A stretch of DNA of 12,629 nt from Phycisphaerae bacterium (GTDB lineage Bacteria > Planctomycetota > Phycisphaerae > Sedimentisphaerales > SG8-4), in assembly GCA_030613765.1 (NCBI GenBank), contig JAUWLI010000046.1, positions 1 to 12,629 of the forward strand, written 5' to 3'. Shown here piece by piece: positions 1 to 6,183 of this stretch (the stretch's first letter is position 1; every line of letters begins with the position of its first letter). The translations under genes and the position numbers were made by a program. The notes below the pieces were generated by a model. It was not told the origin of the DNA. It worked only from the letters and a program-made list of their open reading frames with translations, and ran no database searches.

Positions 1-48
1 GCTTTAAAAGCAGGTTTTGCCAAGAACACCAAGCTGGCAAAAACATAA
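1..48 (+). CDS. Possible C-terminal end of a gene entering from the left edge
   Basis: Frame 1 reads ALKAGFAKNTKLAKT and then a TAA at 46-48. The composition (Lys/Ala-rich, hydrophilic) would suit a protein C-terminus. The stop codon lies inside the first base pairs of the 27-bp direct repeat that begins at 45, so the repeat would abut or supply the stop. Only 15 codons are visible and no family can be named. The stretch also contains an inverted repeat (15-42), so it could equally be non-coding. Confidence 0.25.
   Translation, partial: ALKAGFAKNTKLAKT
15..42. repeat. Inverted repeat with 8-bp arms
   Basis: The arms TTTTGCCA (15-22) and TGGCAAAA (35-42) are perfectly complementary around a 12-nt loop. 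No run of T follows on either strand in the position a Rho-independent terminator needs, so I do not call it a terminator. It may be a folded RNA end of the upstream gene or chance. Confidence 0.4.
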
Positions 49-208
49 TCTCTGTTAATCCTGTTATCCTGCCTGCCCTCGAATTTCGTCGTCGGGGGTC
101 TAATTTCTCTTCGTGCTTTTGTGCTTTTTTGTGGCTAAAAATAATCTCTGTTAATCCTGTTATCCTGTCTAATTTATCTTCGTGTCCTAATGTCTTTGTG
201 GCAATAAA
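45..208 (+). repeat. Composite direct repeat, two units with identical 27-bp cores
   Basis: A 27-bp core is perfectly repeated at 45-71 and 141-167. Each core is followed by a second shared segment: 'tctaattt' then a 'cttcgtg..tgt.tttgtggc' type sequence (99-136 in unit 1, 168-202 in unit 2). Unit 1 carries 27 extra bases (72-98) between the two segments. A third, diverged start of a unit may follow at about 206-240 ('aatccgtttaatcagcg'). Core spacing (96 bp) and the extra segment (27 bp) are both multiples of three, so both cores translate as IISVNPVIL in one frame. Such units recur in intergenic DNA of Phycisphaerae-like genomes as far as I remember; that part is recollection, not evidence here. 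Confidence 0.8.
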
Positions 209-324
209 TCCGTTTAATCAGCGTAATCTGCGATTAATAAACGACTTACGACTCTTTATGGCGCTTTACAACTGTAAAGAAGCATTTACAGATGTAATGA
301 GCGCTTTACAAATCAAACTTTTTA

Positions 325-505
325 TGCAAAACAAAGCCAAATTCCAAAAAGTCAAGTTGAACGTAAATAAAGTATTAACAAAGGATTACGAGCAAATGGA
401 CACTTGGTCAATCGGGAAAAACGAACCCAAAACGAACCCAATACGAACCCAAACAAACCCAATTAAAGCCAATATATTGCCAAAACAAAGCCAATTCAAA
501 CCCAA
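325..505 (+). repeat. A/C-rich degenerate short repeats ('acgaaccca' and 'acaaagccaa' words)
   Basis: Between 421 and 460 the word 'acgaaccca' or a close variant recurs every 10-11 bases. The phrase 'caaaacaaagccaa' appears near 326 and again near 480, each followed by 'attc.aa'. The strand asymmetry is marked: very few T or G residues lie in 419-505. The base composition is quite unlike the flanking genes. I see no hairpins or spacer structure, so this is not a CRISPR array. Confidence 0.6.
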
Positions 506-727
506 CTTGTCGCGGTGTAGCCTCTGGCGAAGCCGGAATCAAACCCAATCCCCCGCTGGGTCAAGTGCAGCGCGCAAGAAATCCATCTCCTGTGCCCGGC
601 AGTTAGTCCGAGAACACACGGATTCTTCAATAAAGTCACTGCCAAAAATCACCGAAAATAACCTAAGCGTCGAAAAAACGTCACACAAGGAGGAAAACAA
701 AACTCGATTCATTCAAGGAGTATAAAA

Positions 728-952
728 ATGTCTTTTAATTTATTTGAAAGAATTATCAACGCCATCAGGCCTGGCAGAGAATCCGAGCGGCCATCTGATA
801 CATCAGAGCCCTGGCCTCCGGAATTACAGATAGACCAAACATCACAGCCCTCGCCTGAAGATAGTACCGAAACCCCGGAAGCTTCTGAAGAACCATCTCC
901 AGACTTTCAGGAGGCCGTCAATCCGGCACACCCTCATCAATGCCAGGATTAA
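728..952 (+). CDS. Small Pro/Glu/Ser-rich acidic protein, 74 aa, unknown function
   Basis: The ATG at 728 is preceded by AAGGAG at 715-720 with 7-nt spacing, a strong ribosome binding site, and this is the main reason to believe the gene. A second SD-like AAGGAGG lies at 687-693 without a start codon after it. The first ~20 residues (MSFNLFERIINAIRPGRESE) could form a short amphipathic helix. Residues 21-74 are rich in Pro, Glu, Ser and Thr and look disordered, ending in HPHQCQD. There is no signal peptide and I recognise no family. It is the only plus-strand gene in the left half and its stop is only 40 bp from the minus-strand AKR remnant. Confidence 0.55.
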   Translation: MSFNLFERIINAIRPGRESERPSDTSEPWPPELQIDQTSQPSPEDSTETPEASEEPSPDFQEAVNPAHPHQCQD

Positions 953-991
953 CATGAAACTGGATCCGGACGGTCCACACAAGCTCTCCGG

Positions 992-1105
992 TTAATCAGG
1001 CCTCATCGTCTTGATAGAGTTGCTGTCGAGTGCTTTTGCGCAGAATTCTGCAAGAAGCGCCCGATCGTGTAAAGTGTACGTTGCACCTGCCAGCAGATTG
1101 AACGG
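992..1105 (-). pseudogene. Remnant of an aldo/keto reductase 3' end (copy 1)
   Basis: Read on the minus strand, 37 codons follow directly after the sialidase TAA and end in TAA at 992-994. They include ATYTLHDRALLAEF, CAKALDSNSIKTM and RPD. This matches the last ~33 residues of the intact aldo/keto reductase in this window (AAYTLDDRSLLAEF ... AFDSDTIKKMRID, stop at 7484). In DNA, about 63 of 78 aligned bases agree with the other remnant (2801-2878). The first few codons (PFNLL) do not match clearly. There is no start codon or ribosome binding site, and the fragment is in the same frame as the sialidase, separated from it only by the stop codon. It is best read as what is left of an AKR paralogue. 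Confidence 0.75.
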
Positions 1106-2317
1106 TTACTGAGAAAGCCACTTCGGCAGTTCTCCGTCGCCGGTCTTCTCGCCTTTCAGCAACCAGCTGAGATTGAATCGTGCCACTTTTGACCCGTCGC
1201 TTTCGAAATGGAGATAGATCCAGCCTTCACTCTTCGTTTCCGGCCGTCCCGCGGTGAGCGAGGAATAGGCAAAACTGCCTTCGTGGACCAGGCGCTTCAA
1301 AGGCCAGGTTTTTCCGCCATCAAAGCTGGCCCACACTGTCCCGAGCTTACGGCCGTCGGGGCTGTCGCAGTTGCTGTAGATCAGGATATCTTTACCTTGA
1401 ATCGGCAGGCGCACCAAGCCTCCCATGCATCCGTAGTTCGTGTTCTGCGGCCCATCGGGCAGGACCTCAACGATCTGCCAGTCAGTCCAGCTCTCGCCAC
1501 CGTCGGCGCTGAAGGCGCAGCGTCGTCGCAGAGGCGGCTTCTTCTTGTTCCAATGAGCGCGGGAATTGTAGTACAGTCGGCCGTCAGACAACTCGGCAAC
1601 CGCCGCTTCACCGGTCCCCATCTCCGCAAAGGGTTTGCTGGTATTCCAGGTTTTCCCGCCGTCGTCACTGTAGATAGCGGTGGTGTAATGCTCCGGCCAC
1701 TTACTGCGATGGTTGCGGCCCGCGTAGTGGCGAGCCGCGCGTATTATCCGCCCGGCATGCTTGCCGTGCCGCAACGTAATGCCTGCTTCATTCATGTGCA
1801 TGGAAGGCACGTTGCCATTAGTGTCCGGCTTGATTACAACTTGAATTGGAGACCAGGTCTTGCCATGATCTTTGCTGCGGTAAACCGTCAGCGGCGCCGG
1901 TGGGTGGTTCTTCTCAACAAAGGCCAGAATCTCTCCATTGGTTTCGTTTACGATTGCACCACCGGCCATAAACCCATTTCCGACCATAATTTCAGGACCC
2001 CATGTCTGGCCGCCGTCTTCGCTTCGCCGCACCTTGACACCTCCCCAGAGAGCCAGCACCGTACCATCAACGGCCACGACGATATTGGGGAACCTGTCTC
2101 CCTTGTGTACCTGTTGAAAATCAAGCTGCGGCTCACCCAGAAACGACTCGAGCTTGCCTTCCGCCGGATGGCCCGCGGCAGTACGCCCCACATCGTTACC
2201 CGGTGCTTCGATGACAGTCAGTGCCACCGAGAATACAACTGCCGCGAAAGTCGCAAAGCCCCGCTTTAACGTCGTGCTGGAAGACGAGCCACGTGTTTTT
2301 ATCAGTATGTTCATCAT
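1106..2317 (-). CDS. Exported exo-alpha-sialidase / BNR-repeat glycosidase (GH33-like)
   Basis: A 403-residue protein of the six-bladed propeller sialidase type that would cleave terminal sialic acids or related sugars outside the cytoplasm. The N-terminus has basic residues and a hydrophobic stretch (about 20-37), a Sec signal. Five Asp-boxes (S-x-D-x-G-x-T/S-W) are visible at residues 99-106, 148-155, 217-224, 270-277 and 331-338. Candidate active-site residues are Arg75 in RFPN (the usual R-I-P position), Glu237 in GEAAVAEL, Arg253 in NSRAHW and Tyr351 in FAYSSL, which fits a catalytically intact enzyme. The ATG is supported by AGGAGG at 2326-2331 (8-nt spacing); a second ATG follows immediately. 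The upstream prepilin-like gene ends 129 bp before it. The substrate could also be a non-sialic sugar, since many BNR proteins differ. Confidence 0.85.
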   Translation of the reverse strand: MMNILIKTRGSSSSTTLKRGFATFAAVVFSVALTVIEAPGNDVGRTAAGHPAEGKLESFLGEPQLDFQQVHKGDRFPNIVVAVDGTVLALWGGVKVRRSEDGGQTWGPEIMVGNGFMAGGAIVNETNGEILAFVEKNHPPAPLTVYRSKDHGKTWSPIQVVIKPDTNGNVPSMHMNEAGITLRHGKHAGRIIRAARHYAGRNHRSKWPEHYTTAIYSDDGGKTWNTSKPFAEMGTGEAAVAELSDGRLYYNSRAHWNKKKPPLRRRCAFSADGGESWTDWQIVEVLPDGPQNTNYGCMGGLVRLPIQGKDILIYSNCDSPDGRKLGTVWASFDGGKTWPLKRLVHEGSFAYSSLTAGRPETKSEGWIYLHFESDGSKVARFNLSWLLKGEKTGDGELPKWLSQ

Positions 2318-2446
2318 TGTCTTTTCCTCCTGTCTGGTCCACCGCTATGAAGTGGGCCATTCACCATAAGCATTCTTCAACCAAAATTCCTATTTGGTTC
2401 CGTAAACCGTTGCTCCTTCACGCCACAGTATGCCCTTCTACCCGAG

Positions 2447-2680
2447 CTACCATATTTTAATTCCTCGTTGCTCCATGCGCTGACGCAAAGCCTCCTTGAG
2501 TTCCATTATGTAGGCCCGCTTCTCTGGCTCCATACTTTCGGACCAACTACGATAATTCTCCGCCGAAAGCCTCTTCTTACTATAACAAGGAACATGTATA
2601 CTCATCAGCAAAGCTATTATACTTATAACTACCAGCAATTCCACCAACGTAAAGCCTTGATTTCTGATTCGCTCAATCAT
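2447..2680 (-). CDS. Very short prepilin-like protein (type IV/II N-methylation motif), possibly truncated
   Basis: The 77-residue product starts MIERIRNQG|FTLVELLVVISIIALLMSI. This is a classical type III (class) prepilin leader with Gly before Phe, Glu at +5 and a long hydrophobic helix. Planctomycete pseudopilins of this type normally continue for 150-300 residues with a globular domain. Here only ~45 charged residues follow (ending MELKEALRQRMEQRGIKIW), predicted helical. It is therefore either a helix-only minor pseudopilin or a truncated gene. The ribosome site is poor: AAAGGA lies almost against the ATG. No secretion or pilus-assembly genes are nearby. It lies between an AKR remnant and the sialidase, a spot that shows other signs of rearrangement. 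Confidence 0.6.
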   Translation of the reverse strand: MIERIRNQGFTLVELLVVISIIALLMSIHVPCYSKKRLSAENYRSWSESMEPEKRAYIMELKEALRQRMEQRGIKIW

Positions 2681-2767
2681 ATCCTTTTCCGTTCAATTGT
2701 CAGCAAATCCTTTCATTTGTCAAGGAATCTTGGTCAACGCTATTTCTTATGCCTTGTCAAGTAAGGG

Positions 2768-2800
2768 CTGGATCTGGGTGGGTCCACACACGTTCTCTGG
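2768..2800. repeat. Shared 3' flank of the two AKR remnants
   Basis: These bases, just beyond the stop of remnant copy 2, resemble 960-991 beyond remnant copy 1. Both begin with 'ctggatc', both have 'ggtccacaca' (2781-2790 and 972-981), and both continue with a 'ctctccgg'/'ctctctgg'-like end. Spacing from 'ctggatc' to the remnant stop is 33 and 32 bases. The intact reductase does not share the 'ggtccacaca' part. The two remnants therefore derive from a common AKR copy including its downstream DNA. Confidence 0.65.
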
Positions 2801-2902
2801 TCAATCAATCCTCATCGCCTTGATAGCCTCGCAGTCGAACGCTTTTGCAAAGAACTCCGCAAGAAGCGCCCGATCGTCCTCCAGCACATATCGGGTCGCC
2901 TC
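2801..2902 (-). pseudogene. Remnant of an aldo/keto reductase 3' end (copy 2)
   Basis: On the minus strand, 33 codons from 2902 to the TGA at 2801-2803 read EATRYVLEDDRALLAEF, FAKAFDCEAIKAMRID. The end is the same as that of the intact reductase (ending MRID). Over 78 bp from the stop, about 67 bases agree with the intact gene by hand count. A TAG at 2903-2905 precedes it, and the frame is continuous with the DUF362 gene whose stop is at 2954. The 13 bases at 2882-2894 also match 7661-7673 of the intact gene, which encodes RYVL about 50 residues earlier. An internal deletion joining two parts of an AKR gene is thus possible. A different minus-strand frame (2805-2996) is open across this region, but it does not resemble any protein. 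Confidence 0.75.
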
Positions 2903-2953
2903 CTATTGCATGCCCCGTGATGGAGCTCCCGCCTGCACCGAATTGTAATCCCG

Positions 2954-4054
2954 TCACTCTTTCGCCTTGTGACCCTTGATCCTCGCAGGTTTCCATTTCA
3001 CGCGTAAATTGTCGAGTTTTTCACCCAATATTTCAATCGACTGTTCTCGTATCTCACCTAATCCCATCTCGAAACCCATTGTGAGTTGCTTCACTTTCTT
3101 CGTATCATGGCTCATGATACGCGCAGCAGTCGCATCCGCGGCCATGATGTCAGTACTGGCTATGATTGCCCATGAGCCAAGACGTTCCTTCATATTCACA
3201 GTCGTGCCACCCTGACCTATAGAGGGGCCATCACCTTCCAGGCAAATAGAAAAATCGATGATGGAAAGATCGGGTTTTACACCCTTTACAATATCCAGAT
3301 AGACCTGCGCAATTGCCTGCGGGCTGCTGTGATCAAAGGTGCCGCGGTTCCACCACGTATTGGCTATCAATTGCGCATAGCGGGACAGCGGTGTGATACC
3401 GATGAAATTCTTCGAAGCCAGTGTAAGCTGCGCCCATGAGTGTGTTTTCGCCACGGGAATTGAAATGACCTTATCTGCATTGGCAACAAGGCTTGAAATA
3501 GCAATCTTACCCAGTGAAGTCCTGGAGGGAACCTCGACCCAGCCTTCAGAGTCGGTTTCTACACATGCCAAAGTGACTTTTCCATCATACAGGGAGCTGA
3601 GCCGTTTCGCTTCCTTTACCAGATTGGTACTGCCATCCAGAGTGATTGCATACTGCCATTCGAATTTTGGCAGGTGAGAGCCTTCACCAATGATGACCTC
3701 AGCAGCACCTGCCTTTAGACACTCGTCCGTGACAGCGATGATGATTTCAGGCTTTGTGCACTCTCCAATATGAAAACATTTATTATATTTCGCCCAGGGG
3801 AAAGAAACAAAATTGGGCTTAATAAAAACCGTCTCGCCCTTGTTGACAACAGTGCGAATGCCCCCCAACGCCTCTATGGCATCTCGGGTCATCGAATTTA
3901 AATTGTCGCCGCGAATTGCAGCTACTTTCGCGTTGATCTTTGGGGAAGGCTCCTGGGCGGATCCTCTACGAGTTGCGAAAGGCCATGGTGATCCCATGGC
4001 GACTGCTGCGCCAACAGTGGCTTTCAGAAAGTCGCGTCGCTTTGTCTTATGCAT
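2954..4054 (-). CDS. Tat-exported DUF362 family protein
   Basis: A 366-residue protein. The N-terminus HKTKRRDFLKATVGAAVAM is a twin-arginine signal (RRDFLK), so it is exported folded, probably with a cofactor. DUF362 features follow: ETVFIKPNFV (about 74-83), a long GGIRTVV...EVIIGEGS alpha/beta section, KTHSWAQLTLASKNFIG (203-219, the family's Lys/His...Lys-Asn signature), IIDFSICLEGDGP (265-277) and STDIMAADATAARIM (300-314). There is no CxxCxxC ferredoxin domain, unlike some longer members. The biochemical role of the family is not settled. The ATG is preceded by AGAGGA at 4066-4071 (11-nt spacing). The gene follows the ThuA-like gene by 64 bp and is likely co-transcribed with it. Downstream lies AKR remnant copy 2 in the same frame. 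Confidence 0.85.
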   Translation of the reverse strand: MHKTKRRDFLKATVGAAVAMGSPWPFATRRGSAQEPSPKINAKVAAIRGDNLNSMTRDAIEALGGIRTVVNKGETVFIKPNFVSFPWAKYNKCFHIGECTKPEIIIAVTDECLKAGAAEVIIGEGSHLPKFEWQYAITLDGSTNLVKEAKRLSSLYDGKVTLACVETDSEGWVEVPSRTSLGKIAISSLVANADKVISIPVAKTHSWAQLTLASKNFIGITPLSRYAQLIANTWWNRGTFDHSSPQAIAQVYLDIVKGVKPDLSIIDFSICLEGDGPSIGQGGTTVNMKERLGSWAIIASTDIMAADATAARIMSHDTKKVKQLTMGFEMGLGEIREQSIEILGEKLDNLRVKWKPARIKGHKAKE

Positions 4055-4118
4055 TGGTTTCTCGTTCCTCTTACGTTGTTACGAATCCGCCCAATTCATA
4101 CACCAACGATGGCGAGCC

Positions 4119-5021
4119 CTACCGTTCGAGATGGAGCGTCACCAGCGGTTTGAATGGATCAAAAGACTCGTTCATGGTCCAGGCCATGGCCCGCAGCAGA
4201 ATGACCCGAAAGTAGGGATCATTGAACGTGAAATAGTTATGGCCGGCACCCGAGACGAAGACTCTGCCCCGGCCTACCTCCTTTGTCCACATGACCGGCC
4301 ACTTCTTGCCGTCCAGATCTTCGACCTTGGGAGGACCGTTTAACGGTTTGTTTGCTATTGCCGGGCCGGCGGGCGAAGTCACCAGCGTTGTGATACCAGT
4401 CGGGTCTCCCCTCAAATGCCAATAGAACTCCTCCGCCAGATCGAACTTTTTCGGAAAGCCCTTGAAGATGGGAGATTCTAATGCCGCGTCGGTAAGAGTC
4501 ACCGGCGTGGGCAAGACACCCCATTTGGTGGCACCCTGTCTGTGGTCCCATGCCATCCCGATGCACTTGGACAACTCTTGGCCCGAACCCTGCATCAGAG
4601 CCATGTGAATGAATATCAATCCACCGCCGCGCTTCTGATAGGCATCTACGAGATCGTAATCCCACCCCTCCCCACGCGGCCACATATAGAAAACGACCAG
4701 GTCGGCTTTTTCCCATAGTTCCTTCTTGGGGAAGTACATGGAGGAAACGACCGTGACGCGCGGGACCTGAGGCAGAAGCGCATTCACGTAGCGGTCCATG
4801 ACCCAGGCGTATTCGTGGGTCTCTTTCTCGTGGAGTTTGTCGATGCCCCATACCCAGACGATGTTCAGATCACGCGACGGTTCTCGTTTCTCGATCGGTC
4901 CTACGATGCGTTTTATTTCCGTCGGATCACGTTTCACTGGTTTCTGCCAGGGAAACTGCGCGCTGGATGTCGAAGAAATGGCCAGCAAAAGCACAACTAT
5001 ACAGGCTGTTCGATATCTCAT
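4119..5021 (-). CDS. Exported ThuA-like domain protein (trehalose-utilization family)
   Basis: 300 residues. MRYRTACIVVLLLAISSTSSAQ is a Sec signal peptide with likely cleavage after SSA (residue 21). The rest has the class I glutamine-amidotransferase-like ThuA fold: NIVWVWGIDKLHEKETHEY (53-71), VVSSMYF (91-97), ADLVVFYMWPRGEGW (106-120), GGGLIFIHMAL (132-142), and the C-terminal hallmark GRGRVFVSGAGHNYFTFND (250-268) with FRVILLRAMAWTM after it. ThuA-like proteins in planctomycetes often sit with DUF1080 proteins in sugar-catabolic loci; their exact reaction is uncertain. The start is set by AAGGAG at 5029-5034, 7 nt before the ATG. The alpha/beta hydrolase gene ends only 24 bp upstream, so this is very probably one operon. 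Confidence 0.85.
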   Translation of the reverse strand: MRYRTACIVVLLLAISSTSSAQFPWQKPVKRDPTEIKRIVGPIEKREPSRDLNIVWVWGIDKLHEKETHEYAWVMDRYVNALLPQVPRVTVVSSMYFPKKELWEKADLVVFYMWPRGEGWDYDLVDAYQKRGGGLIFIHMALMQGSGQELSKCIGMAWDHRQGATKWGVLPTPVTLTDAALESPIFKGFPKKFDLAEEFYWHLRGDPTGITTLVTSPAGPAIANKPLNGPPKVEDLDGKKWPVMWTKEVGRGRVFVSGAGHNYFTFNDPYFRVILLRAMAWTMNESFDPFKPLVTLHLER

Positions 5022-5045
5022 AACTGGACTCCTTAAACAAATGGA

Positions 5046-6113
5046 CTACTTTTCGCCCTTCAGGTACTTGTCGAACCAGGCGATCTCGAGTTTCATTACG
5101 TCATCCAGGACTTGTCCACTATAGACGTCGTAATGCTTTTTCCCTTTGAGTACGTGATACTCCGTCGGTACACCGTTCTTCTTAAGAATCTCGTGTACTC
5201 GTCCCGAATTCTCTTTAATCTTGAAGTAATGCTCCTTCTCGGCATCGATCAGAAGGGTCGGCACTCTGACCCGGTCGGCATACTGGCCTGGATTGAATAG
5301 AGCGATACGCTCGGAATAGGGCGTGCCTTTCAATACACCTGGCGAACCCCCACCCTGAGGCACCGGGTCAACGAGACCGCGAGCACGGTCGGATTTCTGC
5401 TTATAGAAACCGTTTAGACCGGCGGGAAATCGTTTGATCCAGTCATCGGGCATGGCCCCGACTTGCGCGACAACGCATGCTATGCGACGATCGTGCGCCG
5501 CCCGGTAAATGACATGCCCGCCGCCGAAACTCGTACCCCAGATGCCGATGCGGTCCTTGTCCACCATGGGCTCACCGTAGACATACGACACCGCGGCATC
5601 GATATCTTCCTGTTGGTCGAACGGATCGACCACTTCTCGGATGGCCTGGGCCTTGACGGTCACGTAGGGGCCCCCAAACGCCTTCTTTCGCGTTTGGGGA
5701 ACCCCGTAGCCATCCTTGTCGGGCTTGGGCATCTGGCCTTGAACCACGAGCCGGCTGTCGCTGTCACCCCAGTTGCGGTAGTCATAGTTGATGACCACGA
5801 AGCCCGCCGCGGCGAAACGTGGAGCGATACCGTATTGCATCAGGAAAGCCTTCGTACCGCCCCACCCATTGCACAGCACGATAGCCGGAAGCTTCTCGCT
5901 TTCTTTGCGGCCCTTGGGGTAGAGCAAGACGCCGGACAACCGTGTGCCGTCACTCCACAGGGTTATTTCGCGTTGGAGGACGGCAGGGAAATTCTCGACC
6001 GCTTTCTCTTCTTGCACTATTGCAGCAGGAGACATCAACGCGCCCAACAGGATCGCCACAACGGCGAACAGGACCGCCACGCATGTCCAACTCAACTTTC
6101 TCAACACCTTCAT
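5046..6113 (-). CDS. Exported alpha/beta hydrolase (dienelactone hydrolase/acetyl-xylan-esterase-like)
   Basis: 355 residues from the chosen start. I use the internal ATG at 6111-6113 because AAAGGA at 6122-6127 lies 8 nt upstream and the protein then begins with a clean signal sequence (MKVLRKLSWT plus hydrophobic 11-30). The upstream ATG at 6150-6152 adds 13 charged residues and has no ribosome site. The fold is shown by LPAIVLCNGWGGT (oxyanion region, 75-87), FVVINYDYRNWGDS, and the nucleophile elbow GTSFGG with Ser195. Asp290 in LLIDAEKEHYF and His327 in KGKKHYDVY complete the triad. A long insertion (about 125-165) follows the first strands. It is probably an esterase or peptidase-like hydrolase acting on modified sugars; the substrate is unknown. 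It sits 70 bp after DUF1080 and 24 bp before ThuA. Confidence 0.85.
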   Translation of the reverse strand: MKVLRKLSWTCVAVLFAVVAILLGALMSPAAIVQEEKAVENFPAVLQREITLWSDGTRLSGVLLYPKGRKESEKLPAIVLCNGWGGTKAFLMQYGIAPRFAAAGFVVINYDYRNWGDSDSRLVVQGQMPKPDKDGYGVPQTRKKAFGGPYVTVKAQAIREVVDPFDQQEDIDAAVSYVYGEPMVDKDRIGIWGTSFGGGHVIYRAAHDRRIACVVAQVGAMPDDWIKRFPAGLNGFYKQKSDRARGLVDPVPQGGGSPGVLKGTPYSERIALFNPGQYADRVRVPTLLIDAEKEHYFKIKENSGRVHEILKKNGVPTEYHVLKGKKHYDVYSGQVLDDVMKLEIAWFDKYLKGEK

Positions 6114-6183
6114 GTCAGTTATCCTTTCCCTTTCTGCGGATTCCTTGGTCATATAATTGGCATTGGAGGAACCTCAACTGAGT

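Larger units (their letters stand above)
3..725 (+). other. Continuously open frame through repeat DNA; coding status doubtful
   Basis: This frame has no stop from position 3 to the TAA at 723-725, about 240 codons. The first usable start inside it would be a TTG at 129, with no convincing ribosome binding site. The translation is not protein-like: the repeat core is read twice as IISVNPVIL, then come low-complexity words such as KTNPIRTQTNPI and KQSQFKPN. I read it as AT-rich, stop-poor repeat DNA, not a gene. One point in its favour is that its stop sits two bases before the ATG at 728, the geometry of translational coupling. Confidence 0.35.

Noticed and set aside
45..505. CRISPR array
   Set aside because: Only two perfect repeat copies with unequal, related spacers, then degenerate short words; no cas genes and no palindromic repeat.
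954..995. 13-codon frame (MKLDPDGPHKLSG) after the small acidic protein
   Set aside because: No ribosome site, and the DNA is better explained as the 3' flank shared by the two AKR remnants.
1208..2269. Long plus-strand open frame opposite the sialidase (353 codons)
   Set aside because: It mirrors the sialidase codons on the other strand. The sialidase has a signal peptide, five Asp-boxes and a strong ribosome site, while the plus-strand product resembles nothing.
2718..2760. TTGACA-like -35 boxes on the minus strand upstream of the prepilin gene (2755-2760 and 2718-2723)
   Set aside because: Neither has an acceptable -10 box at 16-18 bp, so a promoter cannot be supported.
2805..2996. 63-codon minus-strand frame overlapping the DUF362 3' end
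   Set aside because: It uses a different frame from the AKR-like reading of the same DNA, is Gly/Cys-rich without family features, and overlaps the DUF362 C-terminus.
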